A DNA stretch of 64,000 bases, taken from contig JBITNC010000001.1 in assembly GCA_050084985.1 (NCBI GenBank), forward strand, positions 79,856,001 through 79,920,000, given 5' to 3'. The notes under the pieces were generated by a model. That model did not search any database, was not told the origin of the DNA, and was given only the letters and a program-made list of their open reading frames with translations. Shown piece by piece: positions 45,280 to 57,562 of the stretch (its first letter is position 1; every line of letters begins with the position of its first letter). Made by a program: the position numbers and the translations under genes. Origin of the DNA: Nageia nagi. Lineage: Eukaryota > Pinophyta.

Positions 45280-48200
45280 TAAGGGATTCAAAATGAGGGG
45301 TGCAATCAAGCTCTACTTGCCATAAGGGAACCATAAATATAAATCCATGAATAACTTAATTAACAAAGACTTTGATCTAACCTTGATGAATAGGGATGCT
45401 AACCCTATTCCTCCCAATATAGATATCCAACGAATGAAAAAGGAAGTAGGGGATATATACCTCAAATTTGCTTTGAAAGTTAGAGTGCATAATGAAGTGA
45501 TAGCTAAACACCTTTATATACCTTTCTTGTAGGGTGATTAGTTTGATAGTTACTATGGCTACTTCATCTCAAGGCTAAGAAAATATCTTAGTTTTATGCC
45601 TAGATTATCTTTTAGTCATTATTACTTCTTAGGGTTCTAGGAAATTATTGACATCTATTTTGGTTACTTGCATTTTAAACTAATATTTAAGTTCAATATT
45701 CCTCATTCTAATAACAACTATGATTAGCTCAATATTAATAAAAAGTGGGTACCATCTATGATCATCATACCTTCATCCCAAGAATTAGTAACTTATATGG
45801 AACAACCTTTATTGAAGCCTTGAACATGTCAATGAAGCCTCTAATACCTTCCTCACATAAAATTTACCAATCAACCTTATCTTGCTTAAATATCTCTCCA
45901 TTTTCTATGTCTAATCATTTTGGCTCATCATTTTACATCTAAATTTGCAGTTAGTAAGTTTTGAACTTATTGTAGTAGATGTGTGCATGCACCACCCTAA
46001 TTGGTCAATTTGATTCATCCATCTATGCATATTATCAATAGTGTTTTAATTAATTGATGTGGTGGCTAAGATGATATCTTAAAGATGCTCTTTACATGTG
46101 CCCCCTTTAAAAAACTACATTTTTGAATTAAAAGAATGTTAGTATTTTCTAACCCCCTTTTCCCTACCAAAACTAATTTTAGCAAGTTTTTTTTTTAATA
46201 GCTATAGCCTAAATTTCATTAACCATTTAAAGGATTTTCTTAATTATATTTATTGGTTCCATACTTGTAAGTCTAAATATTCCTTAGTTCCTCTCCTTCC
46301 AAATTTCCCAAAAGGTGTGGGGAAGAACAAAAGTCCACCAAAGATTTCTCAATTCTTTCTCAAAGGGGGTCATCCATCTAGCTATGACCTTTGAGATAGA
46401 ATCTCCTAGATCCCACACTTTATTCTCCAATATATTTGCATAGGCATTCCTAGAAAAGGGATATGAAATGCAACTATGATCTATTCTCTTTTCATTCTCC
46501 CCATAAAGAGAATATTGGTTGGGTGATATCATTCCTTTTTTTTGAAGGTTATCCAATATAAGGAATGATTTATAAAGGATGGCCACATAAAGTAACACAC
46601 TTTTAGAGTTACTCCTTTCATCCAAATCTTTTTATCAAGGAAATCTACCAAGGTTAGGGTTTTCAGAGAGTTGTACCTAGATTTAACTAAGAAAATTTCA
46701 TCTTTGCATAATTTCCAAGATAGGAAGTCTTCAATCTCTGCATCCTTGTAAATTGGAATTAACCATAGCTTATCATTGATTTTATATGTTAATATTTAAA
46801 GATTCTAATTATATTGTTATAGATTTTTCCATACTATATTTCAATGTTGGCTAATCATATAACATTGAGTAGTAAGTCCAATAGAGTTTAAGACCCATTT
46901 AGTAATCTCCTTCATTACTTATTGAAATAAAGGCTAGTTACAAATCCATTCATAATCCCATAAATGGATTTGTCTTCCATTTCATAGGTTCCAAAAGATA
47001 TTATTCCATAAAATAGACTTGACCTTTAATAGTCCATTCCAAAATGAGGATCCTTTGGGGGGATGATTTGCTTTAAGGAAATTTGTGTTAGGTTCTAAGT
47101 ATTTTGCATGGAAAATTTTAATCTAATTGCTATCCTTGTTATAAATTAGTTTCCATGCTAATTTCCATTTCAATGCCATGTTAAATTGTATGATGCTTCT
47201 TAATCTAATATCATCATCCTTTTTTAGCTTGCAATATTTTTCCCAACTTATTAGGACTAATCTTTTCTTTTCTTCCATTCTTGTCTAAAGGAATTTGTTG
47301 CAAACATGATCAATTTTATTACATAATCTTCCAAGAAGATCAAATATTGATTCACTATAGAATATAATGCTTTGCAAAATAGTTTTAAGAAGGAGATATT
47401 TTCCAACCAAGCTCAACAATTCCCCTTTTCAACCAACAAGTTTCTTTTGTAATCTTTCTAAGATGTGTAGCTAGAGTGATTATTTGTATGAGTAAAACAA
47501 ATATTAGCATTCCAAGATAAATACCAATGAAAGATTCAATTTAACATTCAAATATATATGCTTTTTTTTTCCTATCTAGTCATAGGGGTAAAAGTGAAGA
47601 AGAGTTTTCTCTTATCAAAGTTATTTTTTATTGGGAGGCTCATTCATAATTTTCTAAGGTCCTAAAAAAATTTATTTCTTCAACAAAAATGCTTTACTAA
47701 TTGGAATAGTATTATCCACAAATTTACTACGGGTGATCATAACAAGGGATGAAGTAGGAACAATTCCTTTGATCCCAATTTTGGACTTCCAATCCTTAAT
47801 TTATCTCCTAAGGGTTTCAACCATGATAATAAAAAGATATGGGGAAATTAGGTCTCCTTATCTGATTCCACTTTGGGAAGGAAAAATTCCAATGAGTTCC
47901 TCATTAATCATTACTGAAAAGAATACCATAGAAATATATTGGTTAATCCTTAACCTCCATATCTCAAAAAAACTAAATTTCCAACAAACTTTATGCAAGA
48001 AAGCCCAATTTACCTAATCATAAGTTTTTTGCACATCTAATTTTAGAAAGAAGCCATCCTTCTCATGATCATGTACTGAGTGAATGAACTCATGTAATTA
48101 AATAATTCCATCCAAAATTTTCCTACCTTGAACAAAGTCTCCTTTTTAAATTGAAATAATACATAGAAGAATTAATTTGTGTATGCTAGCCATAGTTTCG

Positions 48201-48445
48201 GTTATGATCTTATATATCATATTACACAAACTAACAGGGTGAAAATTCTTGAAGTCTTTAGAATCAAATATTTAGGGAATTAAATTAAGAAAGGTGGTAG
48301 TCCATGCTTTAAGAATTTAGCCAAATGATTAGAATTATTGAACAACCTAAAAGACATCTTTGCCCATAATATGCCAAAATATTTGGAAGAATTCATTAGG
48401 AAAAATTCCATGGTTAGGTGATTTATTATGAGCCATTGAGAAGAC
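45280..48445 (-). mobile_element. 5'-truncated second copy of the L1-like LINE
   Basis: Aligns with 35426-38520 in the same orientation, with many substitutions and small indels. It covers the later part of the reverse transcriptase, the zf-RVT C-terminus and the tail. The alignment stops at about 48445, within RT, as expected for the common 5' truncation of LINEs. The catalytic motif reads FVDN here (about 47713-47724) instead of FVDD of the first copy, so the enzyme would be inactive even without the stops. Confidence 0.78.
46284..46625 (-). pseudogene. LINE C-terminal zf-RVT segment
   Basis: 113 codons with LYVAILYKSFLILDNLQKKG, then PNQYSLYGENEKRIDHSCISYPFSR, and WWTFVLPHTFWEIWKERN. This is the well-known C-terminal region of plant LINE ORF2 (LTxDNLQRRG, CxLC..EExxDHLxxxCPFSR, LPxTxWEIWKERN). 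The Cys of the first CxxC pair reads YSLYG here, so the zinc site is lost. The upstream frame is broken. Confidence 0.85.
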
Positions 48446-48997
48446 CATAAATAATAAAATAATAAAGAAACTCAACAAGATTTGTATCAACATTAAAAAC
48501 ACATACAATAAAATAATAACAATTTCATATTTGATAGAAGAAAATTAGTGAAAACCACATAGAAACATAGAACTTTCAAAGTGATGTGTAGAAGAAATAA
48601 ACCATGATAGAATCTAAAATATTGATTGTGCAAATTTAATAGAAATGAGTATTCAAACATTTTAACAAAATGTAAAATATATAACTATATGAAAAGTTAC
48701 ACATAGAAGGAAATATTGAAGTCTACTCAGATTTGCAAGAATAAATTACCATGCTCTAATACTAGTGTAAGTCTCATCAATAGACCGTATATCAAAGTTT
48801 GTATTAACTCCAAAATTTAAATATTACTAGATGATATCCAAAGAAGCCTAAGAAATACAAGGTATCTAAATGAACTCTTAATATTTTTTCTCACCTTAGT
48901 TAGTTCCATTTCTTTGATTTGTAATATTTCATAAAGGTATCTATTATTATTTATTAGGAGATGTGTGGAGTTGGAGGAGGTGAAGGAGTAAGAGATG
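48446..48997. other. no gene recognised
   Basis: AT-rich spacer between the LINE break point and the LTR at 48998; the last 60 bases are purine-rich (GGAGTTGGAGGAGGTGAAGG). Confidence 0.4.
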
Positions 48998-49501
48998 TGT
49001 TGGAATGTATAATGCATTATTGTAAAGGTTGTATTAAATCTTCTATGTAAATTTACTAATACTTAAGGGTATCATTTGATACCTTAAGTATTTAAGTGAA
49101 TATGATAATGTAACTTGTCCTACACTCGATGTCATAAGCATGCCCCTTGGGTAAAAGGATGTGCATGTCATGCTTTTGTACATTGGATAAAAGGGTGATC
49201 CAAAGAGGGATTTTTGCCTATAAATAGAAGGGTCCATATTTGTGATCACACACCAATTATGGAGTAAAGTTATGCTATAGGATAGAAGTGTAGGAGTTGA
49301 GATTAGGAGAATTGTAAGAGAGTTGTATTTGTGATTGGAGTAAAGATCTAGTTAGTGGATGTACTCCTAGTTGGAGGAACCACTTTACATCTTGAGTTAC
49401 TTTGTGAGATTGTCTTGTTTGTGAGTTTTTTAGATGTGAATTATGAGCTTTCATGTGATCTTGTTTGATTAGGAATGATCTTGTTAGTGTTTGTTACTTC
49501 A
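48998..49501 (+). repeat. LTR related to the copia family of elements 1 and 2 (504 bp)
   Basis: Begins TGTTGGAATG, ends TTCA, and is followed by a perfect PBS. Length and general plan (TATA box, GAACCAC segment, start TGTTRGAAT) match the LTRs at 6826 and 13523, and the leader behind it is recognisably the same family. It is on the plus strand, opposite to elements 1 and 2. The rest of the element is lost in or replaced at the assembly gap. Confidence 0.82.
49219..49226 (+). promoter_or_regulatory. TATA box in the LTR at 48998
   Basis: TATAAATA within CCTATAAATAGAAGGG. Confidence 0.72.
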
Positions 49502-49504
49502 ATT

Positions 49505-49516
49505 TGGTATCAGAGC
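49505..49516 (+). other. primer-binding site after the LTR at 48998
   Basis: TGGTATCAGAGC, perfect match to the initiator tRNA-Met type site, three bases inside the LTR end. Confidence 0.9.
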
Positions 49517-50056
49517 ACCTTGAAGACTCCTCTTCACATCCTTGGTGTAGAGATTCATCTTCAACTTGGAGGTCTTCATTCTTAAACCTACTCTTCATTG
49601 TGAGATAAACTTAAGAGAAGGTATAACCTCCTTCATATAATCTTCTTCATTTTGACTTTTGGCTTATTTCACTAATGATACTAACATATCTTGAGTTATG
49701 TGTTAGCTAATTATTTTTGCAAAATATGACTAAAAGTAGAAATATGATGCATTTTTGTTATACTAATCTCTAGTGAGCAAGTTGTTAATTTTCTATGAAA
49801 GAGATTGTTATATAAAAATTGCAATATTTTCTAAGCCATTTATTGTTGAATAAAAGAAATAGCTCTCATTTTTTTTTTAAAGGAGGATGAGAAGTTTATT
49901 TATCTTTACACAGTTTGATTTTTTTTTTTTTTTTAAAAAGGAGCAATGCATTTTTTTTACCTATTTAAGAGGATAATATATATAATGCAATTATTGCTAT
50001 AATTTTTTTTATATCTTTAATTTGAAGATTTTGTCTAGTATATCAAAAGGTCTGAA

Positions 50057-50087
<31 letters not shown>

Positions 50088-50109
50088 GATGTATGTATGT
50101 ATGTATTAC
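49517..50109 (+). other. leader of a third copia-family element, cut by the gap
   Basis: Starts with a segment (CTTGGTGTAGAGATTC, then CTTCATTGTGAGATAAAC, then AAGGTATAACCTCC) matching the first leader part of element 1 (minus strand near 6800-6690). It becomes T-rich and ends in (TG)n, (TA)n and (TGTA)n runs at 50057-50108 immediately before the gap. No coding sequence remains. Confidence 0.7.
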
Positions 50110-50209
50110 NNNNNNNNNNNNNNNNNNNNNNNNNNNNNNNNNNNNNNNNNNNNNNNNNNNNNNNNNNNNNNNNNNNNNNNNNNNNNNNNNNNNNNNNNNN
50201 NNNNNNNNN
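50110..50209. other. assembly gap (100 N)
   Basis: Exactly 100 N, the usual placeholder for a gap of unknown size. Its left edge is a simple repeat and its right edge is the first base of a 1-kb direct repeat. Order and distance across it are not certain. Confidence 0.99.
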
Positions 50210-51170
50210 TATGCATAATATCATCATGATAATACTTAATTCCTTATTCATGGATACAAATTACCATAGTAAAACTAAGCATCCCATTATTGGATTCAAG
50301 GATGAAATTAATATAATATGTAAATATCATCATACAAGCAAACAATACTAAATTTATAGATATACATCATCATAGTAGGACCTAATACCCAATTCATGGA
50401 TGCAAATATATGATCATAAAGAGACCTATCATAACAATGGTTAGTTTGTATCCAACCAATAAAGGTGATCAAAAAATTATATAATAGTAATGGTTAGTTT
50501 GTATCCAACCAACAAAGGTAATCATATCAAACATATGAGAGTCATATCATCATGTAAGCAACAAGTTTCCCTATTGATGGATGCATATTTTTATGGTAGG
50601 AAAAAGATGCCTAATTCATGGATATCTCTTAAAGGTTATGGTTATTTATTATCCATACAACAAAGACTATAAAGGTCTAGCATGAAGCTAGAAGAAAAAT
50701 AAGGTTCTAGCATAAAGCTAGTAGAAAATATAAGGATATGGCATGAAGTTAGAAGAAAATATAAGGTTCTAGCATGAAGCTAGTAGAAAACATAATGTTC
50801 TAGCATGAATCTAGTAGAAAACATAAGATCCAGTAGAAAATATAAGATCATAAATTTTATATCCAAATAAATTTTTGATTTATGATAACCAATTCATGAC
50901 ATATCAAAACATGAAGTATGCATAGCATATTATATAAAAATAACATAAGCATAAAGGAGTAAGAGATAAACATTTTCTTGCCAAATGCCTAAGGCCATGC
51001 TCCTTGGTCTTGAATTTTAAGTTCAACTGCAAAATTCCTTAGAACTAATGCTATTAATAGCATTGATGGTAAGTACTCTCAACCAAATATCATTGAAATT
51101 AATAATAATGTAAACATGTAAAAATATAGAACATGCAATCACAAAAATTATGTATTAACCCAAATAATAT
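50210..51170. repeat. direct repeat, left copy (about 99% identical to 62999-64000)
   Basis: Matches 62999-64000 in the same orientation with roughly nine substitutions by eye and one 41-bp deletion (between 50298 and 50299; present at 63088-63128). It starts exactly at the gap, so its true left end is unknown; at the right copy the sequence continues upstream. The match probably goes on past 51170, because the right copy is cut by the end of the window. No coding motif is seen. Confidence 0.92.
50671..50849. repeat. 31-bp minisatellite, about five units
   Basis: Units of the type AAGGTTCTAGCATGAAGC followed by TAGTAGAAAACAT. Each contains the short inverted pair CTAGCATGAAGCTAG that could form a hairpin. 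The same array is at 63501-63679 in the right copy of the direct repeat. Confidence 0.85.
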
Positions 51171-52239
51171 GATAACTTGTGTGATAAACCTAACCATATC
51201 ACAATGTATAATCAAGTCATAAAAAGTAAATGCTACAACATTTTGAGTTCTTAAGGGCATACCCCCAATATAGGTAAGAAATAAGCATATTCCCCAACAT
51301 CAATGCTAGGAAGCTTCCATACTAAACCAACTAAAATCGATGAACTAAATTTCTAAATATTTTTAGTTTTGAATTCTTGATAAATTTTGACTTTTGGCCT
51401 TATAATCCTAGCAGTAACATTGGAATACTGATATATTATGATACTAAAATTTCTTCTAATTGAACCTCTAATTCATATTGCTCTTTTTGAACTGAATCAT
51501 TGAAAATTTAAACTAAATTTGAAACAAAAATTTTAAACCAAAACTTATTTCCAAGTAATTCATAACCAAATTTTGATTTGAAACTCATATTGAACTCAAA
51601 AACTTCCTAAACTTGGGTGCACCCAATTCAAAAAACTTATTCCTCAAGTAAAATAACTTATGCACCCAAGTCAAAAAAATTATAACCCAGAAGCATCATT
51701 TTATTAAGAAAAATAAAAAATAATATTTTACACTTAACAACATATTCATGATAATTTTTTGCAATATCCATATATAATAATTTATCAACCATTTAAAAAT
51801 CATTATATCAAGAAGCATGTTTACTATCTCAAAAAGGTACACGCATACTCGATTTTAAATTTTTGAAATAAAAACTTACATTCTTAACACTTACAATTTC
51901 TTGATAATTTTGTAATAACTTTGTATTTGTTCTTTCAAATTACATGCAAGCATAAGAAATAATAATAAAAATATACTCATGTACATGATAACATGCTTAC
52001 CTCCAAATTTGGGCTTATGATTTTCTCTTTTCAAACATTTGATCTTCTTAGTTCATGACTAGCCCATTTTGGCAAAACATGTTATTCCAAACTAGGTTTG
52101 AGTATCACTTCTATCCAAGCCCTAATTAGCAAATTAAAATGAAATAAAGATGGGCAATAAGCCCTATAGTGAACGAGAATCAAGTATGGGGCTATTGTTA
52201 TTTAAATTTATATATAAAGACCATTTTTATGCCCTTACA
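51171..52239. other. no gene recognised
   Basis: AT-rich. Some short segments (AAACTTATTYC, CACCCAAGTCAAAAAA near 51610-51680) recur, but nothing can be named. It may continue the direct repeat past the window-limited match. Confidence 0.4.
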
Positions 52240-53450
52240 TGATTGCAACACAATTTTCTCTAATACATATTAACTTCCTTGCAATTTCAACTTCATCCAT
52301 ATTAGAAAATTCTTTCAAAATATTAATAACAAGATTGTAGAAATTCTTAGCATTACAATTTTCTACCATTTTGAAAAGTTGAAGTATGTGTGGTTACCTC
52401 ACATTACCTTCAAATATATAAACACACATGTATATACAAGAAATATTATCAACAAGAGTAACTTCATCAAGAGAAAATGAAATGAAGTTGAATTTTCTAA
52501 AATTTTCTCTAAGATCATCAATCTCTACCAAAGCAATATATTTACTCTAAGATCATCAATCTCTATGAAAGCAATATATTTAGACATCTTCCAACCACTA
52601 TGATATGACCAATGGTAACTAGGCAAATTTTTAACATTTACAAGTTTGAATAATATTTTGTGATCAATAGAATTAATTGGGTTACCATTTTTCAAAGTTA
52701 TAAATATAATAGAAAACTACAAGACCTTAGAAACTAAAACGGTGTTATGTTATTTATCATATTGAGCAGTAATGGTTCTACCTATCTCTTCAAGATCTTT
52801 TTGTTACCTCTGAAAATTAATCCATTCTTCATAATATATTTTATGTGTACAAGTTGATGCATCCCTCTTCATGGATCATTATATTTGATTTTCACATATA
52901 TTTTCCCACAATATTTTTTAATTATATCCTCCTTAAGTTACATATGATGTTCCCTAGCTAATTTCCATGAATAAAAAACATATCTACATTCTATTATTGG
53001 ATCATTACTATTTTTTGGCTGTACTAGTTCAATAAATTCATATTTTGAATATCATTCATCCCTAAATGATCTGCCAATAGTCTACTTGTTTATACTTTGC
53101 ATAATTCTCTTAGATGACTATTTGTTACATGGAGTATGTGTAGAATTTGGGTCCTTATTATAATCATTATATTATGTATTCTCTACCTTAATTTATACTA
53201 ATTTATAATCTATGTTTTCATTGATACAGTTATCAAGTGATGGTTCAAATATTTCATCATCATAAATCTATAAACTTCATATTTTCCTTTTACAATTTAA
53301 AACTATATATGAAAAAGATTGATAAGTAGTATACTTGGAATTTGTTTCAAGGAGTTGATAGTTGAGTTTGGTTTAAAAAGTCTAATAAGCTCTTTCCATT
53401 AGAACTTTGGAATTTCTTTCCATTTCCTTTTGATCCCATTTTGCCTACCA
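52240..53450 (-). pseudogene. third hAT-type transposase remnant (ZNF862/TTF-like), N-terminal half
   Basis: Minus strand: MGSKGNGKKF from about 53440. Then YEFIELVQPKNSND and IECRYVFYSWKLAREHH (about 53050-52940). Then FNFISFSLDEVTLVDNIS, then CVYIFEGNV, then LFKMVENCNAKNFYNLVINI (about 52500-52290). These match the second hAT remnant (21838-24360) in order and wording (CKCKIYFWAIKREH, SLSLDEVTTVDITSW, MDENCNAKNLYNLVIS). The later catalytic and dimerisation parts are not found below 52240. Stops and a small tandem duplication (52520-52580) are present. Confidence 0.7.
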
Positions 53451-53594
53451 AAAATAATATTAATTTTAATAATGAGATCATGAAAATTATTTATTGTGAT
53501 ACAATCACCTTATCTTCTCATTTTTAAGGATTTTAGAACCTTTAAATTCTAATCTCTAATAATAACTAAATATTTTTGAGGCTCTAGACTCTAA

Positions 53595-53606
53595 GCTCTA
53601 ATACCA
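53595..53606 (-). other. possible primer-binding site
   Basis: Minus strand TGGTATTAGAGC, one base different from the tRNA-Met type site, following AATT. It suggests an LTR end at about 53608 on the minus strand, but I could not define the LTR. Confidence 0.4.
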
Positions 53607-56600
53607 ATTGAAAATTTTGAGATGATGGGGCCCAAGCCCAAAACTTTTAGAGGTTTTAGATAGATAACACTTATCCAAAATGTGAATTTTATCTATACAT
53701 GTAAATATAGCATCAATACCTTTTCAACGCATAATTACACACTTCAAATATACTTAAGAATCTCTAAGAATATGAATTTCAAGTTCCCTAGTCAATTTTA
53801 GACCATTTTGGGCCTTGCACGAGCTTTTCAAGGTAAAAATCCCTATTTATGCATGAAATGATGTCAAATAGGCAATTATTAGATGTTTTTAGGTGTTTAC
53901 ATCATCAAATATAAGTTCTGAGCCTTAAAAGTAATCAAAATCCTCTTTCTTGGGTGTTTCAAGCTTTGTACGAGCCCCCCAAGGTCAAAATAATACTTTC
54001 CAAGCACTAAATACTAAATTGTGGGCTATAACTACAAGTTCTGAGCTCTAATGGTTGATTATAGTTAGATTTTAGAGATTTTTGGAAGGTGATATTAGAA
54101 ACTCACATTACCAAACTGGAATTTAATAATTTCTAAAATTTAACACTTATTTTGGAATTTACTTCATAGGAGATTAGTTTTAATAATCAACTTCGAAAGG
54201 TTGTAACTTAGTTTAATATTAAAGAAACATAGGATTTTTATATACCATTAGAAACTAAATGCAATTATATATCTAATGATAAAAAAATTAGGTGTTATGG
54301 AAGCAATTTATTAGGTCTAAAATGAGCTTGATTTTATGACTCCATGAAGCTTCTTGAGCAAGACTACAAAAATAAATATCCTTGTTTTATGATTTTTGAG
54401 GATGATATGCCAATGCAATATGGAGTGTTGTATACTACTAGAAAGGTATTGAAGTAAAATTTAAAATACAAAAAGAATCATACCAAAGGTATATATAAAA
54501 CTAAATGTATAACTCCTTAAATAAAACTAATCCAAAATAGGTAATTTGACACAATCACGAGAATATCCAAATCTATTTCTCAAAATGAAAAACAAACATG
54601 TATACACCTAGTTAAAATGTATCCAAATATATGAATATCATGTTGCCATAGAATTAGATCACTCTTATAATTATTTGCAAGTATTTTCTTATGCATACAA
54701 GGTTTGGAATGAATAATACACCACATAGCCTCAAGAAAAAGTTGTAAAGAAAGATATATTTGTTATTTGTATTTCTAAATGATTCAAATATAATAGAGAG
54801 TTACAATATAAATTATAAATCTTTTTTATTAGCTATAAAATCTTAAAATTATAAACTAAATAAGAAGCTATAATAATAAAAAATGAGAGATACCTTCCCT
54901 ATATCTTATATAGTTGAGGAAGTTGAGTGTTCCACACTCCAAAGGTCTAGAAATGGTACAAAATATACCCAAAATTAAGAAGGAGGGATTGAGAAGGCAT
55001 GCCTTGCATCAAATAAGTTGGTGAGAGATGAAACTCTCAACTACAAGCTTGCAAAAATAATAATTCCAAGTACAAGAGGTAGTTGGAAAATATAACCATT
55101 TGAGGAGGAGAGATTTGAATTAGTCAACTATCACTTATGTCACAAAATAAAAATATAAAATCATTGGAATATTATAATATTTCAATGTTTATAAAGGATA
55201 GTAGTCTTGATCCATAGGATACTTACTTCAATCCAAAGAAAGCTCATCTTCTATGACAAGATGCTCATCTTTTGTGATAAGTCACTCATCTTCTATGTTA
55301 AATCACTCATATTCTCTATCAAGATGCTTGTCTCCTCCAATAATACTTAGATGCTATCTTCTTCAACAAGATGCTTATCTTCTCTAATAAGATGTTCATC
55401 TTCTCTAATAAGACATGAGCATATTCTCCAATAACACACTCTTCTTAACCTCTCACATGATGGTCTTCTTGTCTTCTAGATTCATATTCTTTTTCCTAGA
55501 GCACTAGGGTTCGATAGGCAATTCACTCGAGAAAAATAAAAATATTTATAAAATATAGGTAACAAGGTATGAATTTGGTAGGGGGTATATTTGGTTAATT
55601 TATATAAAAATACTTCGAAGCTATAAAAGTTTGGCTAGTTGACTAAGAAAAAAAACAAACTTAAAAAAAGTAGGCTACCTAAGTGTAGGTTGGTGAGTGA
55701 AAAGATAACAAATCAAAAATATTAAAAAATCATTAAGTTCTGATAAATTATCACTATGCATTTACTTTATTTGATTCGTTTGTGCAATCAAAATAATATA
55801 CATAACTAAACCCTACAATAGTTACATGTAATAAAATCTTTTGATCTATGCATTATATAAGTATTTCCCTTTCTAAAATTATCATGCATAGAATGCACCT
55901 ACCTATTATATGCTTTGACATTTTTCCAAAGACTAACTATGCTTCAACAAACACTTCCACACCTAGGTATGAACTAGAGAAACCCAACAAAAATACAATG
56001 ACCAAGATATCATATGAGAGATAAGTTTTAAGGAGTACCCACAATTATTTACAGATGAGATATGCTATTCTTGTTGGCTAGATAGTTTTTATCATAAATA
56101 AAATTTCAAAAAAGAGACTGTCAAGCACATGATCTATGTTGGGGTGGAGCCTTGATTCCCACTCCATTAAATTATAAGGTGGCATCATGATATTATTATT
56201 GATGCATTATTTATAAACAATGAAAGATATCATGCTATTATATGGTGGTGTCAAGCCCAATTTGATTCGCCTAGAATTATTGACTAGATGGAGAATAATG
56301 ACAAAGTTAATTATTATATTTGTTATATTTTTATAACAATAATATTATTTTTACAATAATATTATTTGTATTATTATGTAGTAAAATGTATATAAATATT
56401 TTTGTATGTGTGAGAGTGTGTGGTAATGCTAGAGAGCATATGGGGAGATGCAATACCAAAATGGTATATCGAGAGGATTCCCATGAAGAATTCTCATTGA
56501 TGTATTCCTCTTGCTTAGACGAAGAGAGGAATGGGTTGTAATCATAATGGAGTGATTATGTTTATGGGTGAGGAGAAACCCATGTCATGAGTTTACTGGG

Positions 56601-56719
56601 ATGTTGGATAGAAGGTGCTTTAATCAAATATTATGTGGTTCTTCCTCATGTATATTTGTATTTGCTATTAATGCAAGGATTACAAGTTTTGGGGTTTCTT
56701 TAATCATACATAATCATCA
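53607..56719. other. no gene recognised; degenerate repeats at 55230-55420
   Basis: 53750-54000 contains two loosely similar segments around CACGAGC and TACGAGCCCCCC followed by AAGGTCAAAA. 55230-55420 is a degenerate repeat of about 21 bp around AAGATGCTCATCTTCTCTAAT with small inverted pairs. 56320-56541 is an open frame with a hydrophobic start and no known motif. Nothing here can be called a gene. Confidence 0.4.
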
Positions 56720-57560
56720 GATGCTTATAGCATAATTGAATCCTCATTTACAGATTCAAACAAAAATACTTAACCATTATGAGATCATACAAATTGTATA
56801 TAAATTTGAAAGTTGTACAATATGAATCATAAATTAGAAATTTCAAACACACAATAAGATCAACACAATGATTTTACCTTAGTTCACCCAATTTGGGTTA
56901 ATCTAACATGGAATTGGATTCTTCTCTTCTCATTATCTATGGACATTACAATATTACATGCATAGAGAAATACCATCAACATAATGGTAATACAATATCC
57001 TACAATTACTACAATCTCCTACAGCAAGAAAAAATAATCTTAGAACTACAACAATTTTGGAATGACTCTTGGTCTTCCTTCAAACTATTACAATTTTAAA
57101 ATCCCAAAATTATATAATCCTCTTTCTCATTGAGAATCAAGAATAAGATATGCCATTAAATAAGCCTCCAAAACACTCTAAAACATTGGCCAAGGAACCT
57201 AACCAATTAGTCTCCCAAAATGCCAATGTCTCTTTAAATGCCCTTGCAGACTCATCAATGTGCACATCATTAGCAGCATAAAATCAACAATTTGCACACC
57301 GTTGGTGGCCTAAAATTGAATACCATAAAACTCTAGATTTTATTCTTTGATCTATCTCCAAGCACATATACATTTGGATTGATTACTACTCCTAAAAAGA
57401 CAACTTGACAAATGATCTAATTCAGATTGAACCTCCCTAATGAAGAAGCATTTGGTCCCACAAATGCAAAGATGAGGATTCAACTCCCTAAATCTAGACC
57501 TATCCATCCACTTAGCTTTATTATACTTCTATCCTTTCAATCCAAACAACCACAACTCTA
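56720..57560 (-). repeat. possible 3' LTR of the gypsy fragment at 57563
   Basis: Position directly downstream of the integrase end on the minus strand, plus an LTR-like segment (minus strand GGGTGAACTAAGGTAAAATC, 56870-56900) and a TATTTAAT sequence near 57155, suggest an LTR. No second copy is in the window, so ends are not defined. Confidence 0.35.
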
Positions 57561-57562
57561 TC

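Noticed and set aside
50009-50351. Two ORFs running across the N gap
   Set aside because: They exist only because unknown bases are read through.
50671-50849. Regular short repeats considered as a CRISPR array
   Set aside because: Units are contiguous without spacers, degenerate, and in a plant nuclear context; this is a minisatellite.
56320-56541. 73-codon ORF with hydrophobic start
   Set aside because: Low-complexity beginning and no recognisable domain; could be an exon, but nothing supports that.
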